This document shows positions 1 through 4,970 of a stretch of DNA of 7,478 nucleotides, piece by piece (position 1 is the stretch's first letter; every line of letters starts with the position of its first letter). A model generated the notes under the pieces. That model did not search any database. It had not been told where the DNA came from and saw only the letters and a program-made list of their open reading frames with translations. The DNA is from JAEUJT01 sp044225205 (GTDB lineage: Bacteria; Myxococcota; Myxococcia; Myxococcales; Myxococcaceae): the NCBI GenBank assembly GCA_044225205.1, contig JBGAIY010000415.1, positions 1 through 7,478 on the forward strand. Direction: 5' to 3'. Both the position numbers and the translations under genes were made by a program.

Positions 1-141
1 GCGGTGAGCGCCTCACCGGTCGCTTCGTCGCCCTCGCCAAGCACCACCGTTGCGGGCCCGGCCAGACCGACCCCGAAGCGAAGCACCGCCAAACCCAAGA
101 CCGTCTCGCCGGTTGACCTCGATGCGCCTCTGCCACATTGA
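1..141 (+). CDS. C-terminal tail of a probable Ser/Thr protein kinase (5' end outside window)
   Basis: Frame 1 is open from the first base to TGA at 139-141 and gives 46 residues, with no start codon needed because the gene enters from the left. The peptide is a low-complexity Ala/Pro/Ser/Thr region followed by a basic patch (PTPKRSTAKPK) and ends in DLDAPLPH. From memory, a Pro/Ala/Lys-rich tail ending in an acidic-hydrophobic motif like DLDAP is typical of the extreme C-terminus of myxobacterial Hanks-type (PknB-like) Ser/Thr kinases, which often precede TPR proteins. No kinase domain lies in the window, so the family name is inference. The stop codon falls 20 bases inside the next gene, which suggests translational coupling. 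The alternative is any other protein with a disordered tail. Confidence 0.5.
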   Translation, partial: AVSASPVASSPSPSTTVAGPARPTPKRSTAKPKTVSPVDLDAPLPH

Positions 142-961
142 AAACCTGGCCCTGTTGCTCGTGCTGGCGCTGGCCTCGACCGGCTGGGCGGCCGACGTCT
201 CGGCCCGCGCGCACCTCGAGCGAGGGGTTCGGCTCTACGAGCTGCAGAAGTATGCCGAGGCCATTGAAGAACTGAACGCTGGTTACCAGCTCGAGCCGTT
301 GCCCGACTTTTTGTACGTGTTGGGCCAGTCAGAGCGTGCCCGAGGCAACTGCAAGGCGGCGGTCGGTTTCTTTCGCTCTTTTCTGCGGCAGAAGCCGGCG
401 GAGCGCCAAGCCCAGCTGGCCGAGGCCAACATTCGCCGGTGCGAGGCCCAGCCGCCGCCGGGCCCGACCCCCGAGGCCAAGGCCATGCTGATCATTCGCC
501 TGGCGCCAGAGTTGTCGGAGCAGGCCGTGACGAAAGTCGACGGTGAGCCGGTCAGCCTGACGAGCCCGCTCGAGGTGCCGGCCGGCACTCACCAAGTCAC
601 CGTCGTGACGTCGGGTGGTCGAACGCTGAGTGAAACAGTGACGCTCGGCGCCGGTGAACGCCACGAAGTGTCGTTGGGCGTCGCGGTGCCGGCGTTGCCG
701 CCTCCGTCAGCGAGCAGCAGTCGGGCCTGGCCGTGGGTGCTGGGCAGCTCGCTGGCCGTCGGCGTGGCCGGAGCGGTGCTGGTCGGCCTCTCACACGGGC
801 GGTACGGCGAGTTGCAGCAAACGTGTGCGCCATTGTGCCCGGCGGGGGCGGCTGGCCCGTACCCGACGCTCAACCCGAGCGGGGTGGTGTTGCTGGGGGT
901 GGGCGCCGCGGGCTTGGTGACGAGCTTCGTGCTGTGGCTTTGGCCGAGGTTGAGCCCATGA
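122..961 (+). CDS. TPR and PEGA-like domain membrane protein
   Basis: 279 residues from ATG 122. This start was chosen because a signal peptide follows at once (residues 1-24, hydrophobic core LALLLVLALAS, cleavage near GWA/AD); the in-frame ATG at 50 only adds an Arg/Pro-rich stretch that overlaps the upstream gene further. Residues 29-96 form two TPR-like helical pairs (HLERGVRLYELQKYAEAIEEL, then FLYVLGQSERARGNC with AVGFFRSFLRQKP). Residues 110-120 are a Pro linker. Residues 121-187 resemble a PEGA domain: a beta-rich segment with VDGEPV, the 'PLEVPAGTHQVTV' turn and a closing strand. Hydrophobic helices at about 203-223 and 254-275 flank a loop with Cys235 and Cys239. TPRs mediate protein-protein contacts and PEGA domains are envelope modules; such proteins commonly sit beside Ser/Thr kinase genes in myxobacteria. 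The actual partner is unknown. The gene overlaps both neighbours (20 bases upstream, ATGA downstream), so it is probably part of one operon. No strong Shine-Dalgarno is visible, consistent with coupling. Confidence 0.82.
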   Translation: MRLCHIENLALLLVLALASTGWAADVSARAHLERGVRLYELQKYAEAIEELNAGYQLEPLPDFLYVLGQSERARGNCKAAVGFFRSFLRQKPAERQAQLAEANIRRCEAQPPPGPTPEAKAMLIIRLAPELSEQAVTKVDGEPVSLTSPLEVPAGTHQVTVVTSGGRTLSETVTLGAGERHEVSLGVAVPALPPPSASSSRAWPWVLGSSLAVGVAGAVLVGLSHGRYGELQQTCAPLCPAGAAGPYPTLNPSGVVLLGVGAAGLVTSFVLWLWPRLSP

Positions 962-2083
962 CGACCCGCACGTTGCTGAAGAAGTGGCCGCTGGTCGTGG
1001 TGCTGTTCGCCTCGGCTTGTCTCGATTTTCAAACCGTCAGCCGCGGCGTGGTCGAACACGTGCCGACCGCGGCGGCGTACGGCGGCTCGGCGCCGTGGCT
1101 CATCGACGCCGACGTGACGCTCGATACGGGTACGCTGGTGCCTCCCCGTCGATGCCCAAAGGCGTCGAATTCGTGGCGGAGCGCCCAGGTCGCTCTGGGC
1201 CAGAGCTCGCGATCCTCCGGCTGTCGAGGCTCGAAGTGAAACCGGGCGTTCGCCTGCGCGTGGTCGGGGTGCGCCCCCTCGTCATCATTGCGTCGAACGA
1301 AGTCGTGCTGGCAGGTGTGCTCGACGCGTCTGCCGACGGCCCGAAACCCGGCCCTGGCGCCATGGCGAGCGGGAGCGGCGTGGGCGGCACTGGCGGCGTT
1401 TACCCCAACGACCTGCAGACCGGCGGCGGAGGCGGTGGCTTCGGCCGCGAGGGTGGTGCGGGTGGTGCCGCGGCGTCGACGGCGGGCCCGCTCGGTGGCC
1501 TCGAGAACGGTGATGCGCGATTGACGGTGTTGTTGGAGGCTCTCCGGGCGGCCCGGGTGGGGTGCGGCAGCAAGCCGCTCCGCCGCGGCCGGGTGCCGGA
1601 GGCGGCGCCGTACAAGTCACCGCCGGGCGCGTCATCACCGTCACCCAGACCGGCAACATCAACGCGGGTGGTGGCGGCGGTGAAGGCAGCGGTGACTGTG
1701 AAACGGGCGCGGGCCAAGGTGGTGGTTCGGGCGGTGCCATCGTGCTCGAAGCGCCGGTCGTCGTGGCGAACGGCTTCGTCACCGCCAATGGGGGCGGGGG
1801 TGGCGGCGGGTCGACGTCGTATGGCGACGGCTTCATGGGTCAGGCAGGTCAGAACGGCCTCCCAACGCCTGATCAGGCCAAGGGAGGCCCCGCGGGTACC
1901 ACCGACTTTGCCGGTTCGGCCGGCGGCGCCGGAGGCTCGGTGCTCGGCGCGGCCGCCGAAGGCCACGATTCGACCCACGACGCCGGGGGCGGCGGAGGCA
2001 GCGTCGGGCGCATCGTCGTCAAGACGCGGAGCACCCTCACTCTCACCAGTTTCAGCCCGCAGCCGACTGTTCTCACCGAGTAG
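958..2083 (+). pseudogene. Glycine-rich lipoprotein, reading frame broken twice
   Basis: The gene starts at ATG 958 in an ATGA overlap with the TPR gene. The N-terminus is a lipoprotein signal (KK at 8-9, hydrophobic core, FASA before Cys21; the -3 Ala makes the lipobox slightly atypical). Coding sense runs in frame 1 to about 1145, in frame 3 to about 1535, then in frame 2 to TAG at 2081-2083. Each switch equals one missing base; restoring a C in the C run at 1144-1147 and a G near 1535-1539 gives about 375 residues. The joins then read naturally (TLVPPPSMPKGVEF and LLEGGSPGGPGG). The repaired protein has a beta-rich domain (ELAILRLSRLEV, LRVVGVRPLVIIAS, VVLAGVLDAS) and then several glycine loops (GGGGGGFG, GGSPGGPGG, GGGGGEGSG, GGGGGGGS), ending with GGGGSVGRIVV. 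This matches an uncharacterised Gly-loop repeat family I recall from myxobacteria; function unknown, probably outer membrane. It may be a recent pseudogene or a sequencing artefact. Confidence 0.72.
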
Positions 2084-2115
2084 CCCGTGATGGGCGCGAA
2101 TGGTGGGGGGCGGCG

Positions 2116-2166
2116 CCCTCACGCCTGCGAAGTCGACTCCGCAGGAGGGGGAGATTTGTCTTTTAT
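2116..2166 (+). terminator. Imperfect palindrome plus T-rich tail, probable terminator
   Basis: In the 127-base gap between the Gly-rich lipoprotein gene and the Kelch gene, bases 2124-2145 form a 22-base palindrome with a single mismatched pair (CCTGCG ... CGCAGG around AGTCGACT). CCCTC at 2116-2120 can lengthen the stem by pairing with GAGGG around 2145-2149 if a short bulge is allowed. A T-rich stretch (TTTGTCTTTTATTT, 2155-2168) follows a few bases later and is conspicuous in such GC-rich DNA. This fits a rho-independent terminator for the upstream operon. The distance between stem and T-run is longer than ideal, so a protein-binding palindrome or a promoter-associated AT patch remains possible. 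Confidence 0.42.
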
Positions 2167-2210
2167 TTCAATGGGTTGGCGTTGGCTGCGGCGTTGCTCA
2201 AGTCACGCCC

Positions 2211-3548
2211 ATGGCCTTGAAGCGTGCGTTGATTTTGGCGTGGGCATTGACCGGGTGTGCTGGCTCGGCAGGAGACCTGGGAGCGGAGTTTGACAGCGGG
2301 TTTCGAACTGAGGCTGCTGACGGCGGCCCGGCCTCACCGGTTGACTCGGGGCGCGCCGACGCTGGCGAGGTTGTCGACGCCGGAGTGGTCGAGGCCGATT
2401 CTGGGCGAGGGGCCGACGCAGGACCCTTCGACGCGGGGCCAGCGGCGTTTGTCGCTGGTCGAGATGGCAGCCACTCAGCAGACGCCGGCCCTGCGACCGA
2501 CGCGGGCCGACCGACCGACGCGGGCCGACCGACCGACGCAGGCGTGGTGACTCCACCCACGCAACTGTCCGACTTGCCTCCGGGCCATTGGCTCGAGTTG
2601 CCCAACACGCGAATTCGTTCGGTGTTGCCCGGAGGCCAGAACGGCAACCCGGCCAACCTGGTGGGGGCCTGGAGCGGGGGGGCGGTCGACACCCGTCGCA
2701 ATCGGCTCTTGGTCTGGGGCGGAGGCCACAACGACTACTGGGGCAACGAGGTGTACGCACTCGATTTGATGACGTTGACCATTGGCCGGGTCACCGACCC
2801 CAGCCCTGACACGGGCGCGTCAGACTGCCAGCCCGAGCTGCCCGACGGCACTCCGGTTTCGCGGCACACCTATGACGGGCTCACCTATGTGCCCGATCAA
2901 GACGAGTTCTTTTCGGTCGGTGGCGCCATGGCCCCGTGCGGGAGCGCAGACCTCTCGACGTGGACCCTCGACTTGCAGACCGGTGCGTGGAACCGGCGCA
3001 TCGCCAAGTCGCCGTTGACGCTGAGCTATGGGTTCATGGCGATTTACGACGAGGTGACGAAGTCGGTGCTGGTGAAAGACCGTGAAGGCTTCTTCTCGTA
3101 CTCGGTGGCCGACCACACGTACACGCAGCTCAATTCGAAGACCCAAGACGTGTCGCTCAACTTCACCGCCGCGCTCGATACCAAGCGGCGCCAGTTCGTG
3201 ATGGTCGGCGACAGCAGCGTCTTGGTCATCGACCTCGCCACGAACGAGATGCGTGAACTGAGCACGACCCACCTGCCTGCCGCCACGACCGCGCAGTCGC
3301 CGGGCGTCGAATACGACCCAGTGGCCGACCGAATCGTCGTCTGGCACGGCGGGAGCGACGTCTTCGCCCTCGACTTGGACACCCTCGACTGGTCGCAGGT
3401 GGCGCTCAATGCCGGCCCCACCGAGCCCGCGCAGTCGACCGGCACGTTCGGGCGTTGGGGGTACGTGCCTGCGCTCGGAGTCTTCGCGCTGATCAACGAC
3501 ATCGACCAAAACGCTTGGGTCTTTCGCTTGGCGGGTGGCCGACCATGA
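2211..3548 (+). CDS. Kelch-type beta-propeller lipoprotein with DAG linker
   Basis: 445 residues. ATG 2211 was chosen over the in-frame ATG at 2100 because it directly precedes a lipoprotein signal (KR at 4-5, hydrophobic core, LTG before Cys16). No clear Shine-Dalgarno is close to it. Residues 25-111 are a disordered spacer with eight DAG, three DSG and one DGG triplets. Residues 115-445 are beta-rich and repeat a Kelch-like pattern about six times: AWSGGAVDTRRNRLLVWGGG, then YDGLTYVPDQDEFFSVGGA, YGFMAIYDEVTKSVLV, AALDTKRRQFVMVG, VEYDPVADRIVVWHGG with VFALDLDTLDWSQV, and a last strand GYVPALGVFALI. The first blade carries GGGHNDYWGNEVYALDL (170-186), a signature I recall from bacterial Kelch proteins found near polysaccharide-degrading enzymes. 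Propellers of this type bind or, less often, cleave carbohydrates; no galactose-oxidase copper ligands are evident. It overlaps the PL14-like gene by ATGA, so the two are probably co-translated. I infer a surface carbohydrate-binding or processing partner. Confidence 0.85.
   Translation: MALKRALILAWALTGCAGSAGDLGAEFDSGFRTEAADGGPASPVDSGRADAGEVVDAGVVEADSGRGADAGPFDAGPAAFVAGRDGSHSADAGPATDAGRPTDAGRPTDAGVVTPPTQLSDLPPGHWLELPNTRIRSVLPGGQNGNPANLVGAWSGGAVDTRRNRLLVWGGGHNDYWGNEVYALDLMTLTIGRVTDPSPDTGASDCQPELPDGTPVSRHTYDGLTYVPDQDEFFSVGGAMAPCGSADLSTWTLDLQTGAWNRRIAKSPLTLSYGFMAIYDEVTKSVLVKDREGFFSYSVADHTYTQLNSKTQDVSLNFTAALDTKRRQFVMVGDSSVLVIDLATNEMRELSTTHLPAATTAQSPGVEYDPVADRIVVWHGGSDVFALDLDTLDWSQVALNAGPTEPAQSTGTFGRWGYVPALGVFALINDIDQNAWVFRLAGGRP
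2283..2543 (+). repeat. DAG/DSG-coding linker of the Kelch lipoprotein
   Basis: This low-complexity coding segment specifies DAG, DSG and DGG triplets at irregular spacing (residues 25-111). Most triplets use different synonymous codons (gacgct, gacgcc, gacgca, gacgcg), so the pattern is kept at protein level rather than arising by recent DNA duplication, except for the exact tandem repeat at 2496-2540. It is expected to be a flexible acidic spacer that holds the propeller away from the membrane. Confidence 0.8.
2496..2540 (+). repeat. 18-base tandem repeat, 2.5 copies, coding TDAGRP
   Basis: Two exact 18-base units (accgacgcgggccgaccg at 2496-2513 and 2514-2531) are followed by the first nine bases of a third (2532-2540, one synonymous change). 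They encode TDAGRP-TDAGRP-TDAG. The unit is a multiple of three, so gain or loss of copies would lengthen or shorten the linker without breaking the frame. Confidence 0.9.
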
Positions 3549-4840
3549 ACAGAACGTGGCTGACGGGCGTTCTCGTCGTGATCAGCGGTTGTCTCGAAAC
3601 CGCGAACGAGCCGACTCTCGTGGGCGACGCCGGCGCAGTCGACTCTGGAGTCACCGTTCGTGACGCCGGGTCGTCGGCCGGCGACCCGGGGGCCGATGCG
3701 GGGTTGACCGATGCGGGTGGCCTGGCAGGAGACGCGGGCCACCAGCCGCCCGATTCTGGCGTCGACGGCGGCAGAATGGGCGATGCTGGCGCACCCGTTG
3801 ATGCGGGCACCGATGACGCGGGTATGCGGGTCGACGCGGGTACAGGCACCACCGAGGTCGCCGGTGACTGTTCGAGCGAACCCGGGCTGACGGGGCGGCA
3901 CGACCTTTTCTTCTGCGAGCCCTTCGAGCGCACCGACTGGTACAGCGCGCACCACTACGTGTCTGACGCCTATGCGACTCGGCCCATGACGCCGGCGACC
4001 GCCGACGACGTTTCCAACACCCGGTTGGTGAGCTCGGGCTGCCGCAGCGGGCAGTGCCTCCAGGTGTCGATGCAGGCCTACCAGTCGGGCGCGTTGGCGG
4101 TGCACTGGCCGTTGATCAACGCCGGGGGCGCTCGCCCTGACGAAGTCTTCTTGCGCTACTGGCTCAAGCTGGGCCCCCATTTCTCACCGGAGCTGTGTGC
4201 CGACCAAGCGCCCCACGGCCACACCGACAACGGCGGCAAGTTTCCCGGCCTGGCCGACGTTCGGCTCAACAACGAGGCGACCGGCGAAGTGCAGTGCGGC
4301 AACGGCGGTGAATACGCCGACGGCATTCATTGCTGGTCGATGCGGGCGAAGTTCAGAAACTGCCTCGAAGGCGAAGGCACGAGCAGCCAGGCGTGTGACT
4401 CCCCGACCGCCACGACCCGGTTTGGCGGCTACGTGTACGGCCCGACCTCGAGCCAGGAGTTCGCGAACTGGGACACGGTCACCTGGGGTTCAGGCGCCAG
4501 CAACGGCCCGTGCGCGACCGACCCGAGCAGCGTGGGCAATTGCGGCGTCGGCTCGGGTGGGCAATTCGAAAACGACCGCTGGTACGCCATTGAAATGCAA
4601 ATCAAAATGAACACGGTCGGCGCCGCTGACGGGGTCATTCGCGGCTGGGTCGACGGCCATCTGTCGTACGAGAAGACGAACATGGTCTTTCGGCTCGCCG
4701 GGCACGACGGGCTTCACGTGCGCACGGTCTGGCTGAACGTGCACGCGGGTGGCGAATTCATGGGCTTGTGCAACAGCAGCGAAGTGTTTCTCGACCAATT
4801 GGTCGTCGCCCAGCATCGCATCGGGCCGGAGCGCCCCTGA
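3545..4840 (+). CDS. Polysaccharide lyase 14-like lipoprotein
   Basis: 431 residues. ATG 3545 overlaps the Kelch stop codon (ATGA) and starts a lipoprotein signal with lipobox ISG before Cys16. Residues 28-99 are a DAG linker. From about 105 to 431 the pattern fits a polysaccharide-lyase jelly roll of the PL14 / alginate-lyase type: GGKFPGL (230-236), WSMRAKFR (264-271), YVY (296-298), WYAIEMQIKMNT (346-357), DGVIRGWVDG (362-371), MVFR ending at Arg383, then LNVHAGG and a closing strand LDQLVVAQ. In the PL14 enzyme vAL-1, as I recall, the important residues are a Lys, a Ser-x-Arg and a Tyr-x-Tyr; Lys232, Ser265/Arg267 and Tyr296/Tyr298 occur here in that order. Such enzymes cleave uronate-containing polysaccharides by beta-elimination. 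The gaps between motifs are longer than in vAL-1 and contain many cysteines; the mature part has twelve Cys besides the lipid-anchored one, so up to six disulfides. Substrate cannot be read from sequence. A non-catalytic binding protein or the related heparinase-I-like fold are alternatives. Confidence 0.8.
   Translation: MNRTWLTGVLVVISGCLETANEPTLVGDAGAVDSGVTVRDAGSSAGDPGADAGLTDAGGLAGDAGHQPPDSGVDGGRMGDAGAPVDAGTDDAGMRVDAGTGTTEVAGDCSSEPGLTGRHDLFFCEPFERTDWYSAHHYVSDAYATRPMTPATADDVSNTRLVSSGCRSGQCLQVSMQAYQSGALAVHWPLINAGGARPDEVFLRYWLKLGPHFSPELCADQAPHGHTDNGGKFPGLADVRLNNEATGEVQCGNGGEYADGIHCWSMRAKFRNCLEGEGTSSQACDSPTATTRFGGYVYGPTSSQEFANWDTVTWGSGASNGPCATDPSSVGNCGVGSGGQFENDRWYAIEMQIKMNTVGAADGVIRGWVDGHLSYEKTNMVFRLAGHDGLHVRTVWLNVHAGGEFMGLCNSSEVFLDQLVVAQHRIGPERP
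3626..3841 (+). repeat. DAG/DSG-coding linker of the PL14-like lipoprotein
   Basis: Residues 28-99 contain nine DAG, two DSG and one DGG triplets separated by two to nine residues. Codons vary between triplets (gacgcc, gatgcg, gatgct, gacgcg). The composition matches the Kelch linker next door and the linker of the last gene in the window, and it probably acts as a flexible surface tether. Confidence 0.8.
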
Positions 4841-4901
4841 TCACCCCAAGCTCCCTGCAATCGGCTCTCGCACCGTTCGTACGGGTACTCTTGCGGCGCC
4901 G

Positions 4902-4918
4902 CTTGCCCGTCGGGCAGG
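4902..4918 (+). other. Short hairpin in the gap between the lyase-like and M13 genes
   Basis: Bases 4902-4908 and 4912-4918 can pair in a seven-base stem with one G-T wobble and a three-base loop (GCCC-GTC-GGGC core). It lies in the 130-base gap (4841-4970). No T-run follows directly, so a classical terminator is doubtful; it may be a weak or rho-assisted terminator, or chance in GC-rich DNA. The only AT-rich patch in the gap is GAATTTT at 4931-4937, and I see no convincing -35/-10 pair. Confidence 0.25.
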
Positions 4919-4957
4919 TCAGAAACCGTCGAATTTTCGGGTACTTCGCTCTCACGC

Positions 4958-4962
4958 AAAGG
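4958..4962 (+). promoter_or_regulatory. Ribosome binding site of the M13 peptidase gene
   Basis: AAAGG lies eight bases before ATG 4971. Together with the signal peptide that follows, it favours 4971 over the far-upstream in-frame ATG at 4749, which lies inside the lyase-like gene. Confidence 0.5.
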
Positions 4963-4970
4963 TCGTCACG

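Noticed and set aside
1138..1150. Programmed -1 ribosomal frameshift in the Gly-rich lipoprotein gene
   Set aside because: Neither junction has a standard X XXY YYZ slippery heptamer, and two such events in one gene would be exceptional. Missing bases are simpler.
984..2090. 368-residue + strand frame as a stand-alone gene
   Set aside because: Only its middle part (about 1148-1535) has the family-like sequence. Its start and its Arg/Ser/Pro-rich C-terminal half are out-of-frame readings of the broken lipoprotein gene.
1400..2122. Open frames on the - strand opposite the Gly-rich lipoprotein gene (Pro-rich and Arg-rich products)
   Set aside because: They are complements of GGC/GGT repeats, which give Pro and Ala runs; they are not plausible proteins.
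2171..2293. ATG 2171 after the strong purine-rich stretch at 2143-2153 as a gene start
   Set aside because: The frame gives only a short Trp/Arg/Cys-rich peptide ending inside the Kelch gene, with no recognisable features. The lipoprotein signal at 2211 is in a different frame.
2496..2540. Tandem repeat as a possible CRISPR-like array
   Set aside because: The units are directly adjacent without spacers and encode an in-frame TDAGRP peptide in a linker.
3044..4180. 378-residue open frame on the - strand across the Kelch and lyase-like genes
   Set aside because: It spans the junction of two well-supported + strand genes and shows no signal, domain or ribosome binding site.
4749..4970. Upstream in-frame extension of the M13 gene (ATG 4749)
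   Set aside because: The extension overlaps the lyase-like gene out of frame and has no family similarity, whereas ATG 4971 has an SD-like AAAGG and a signal peptide.
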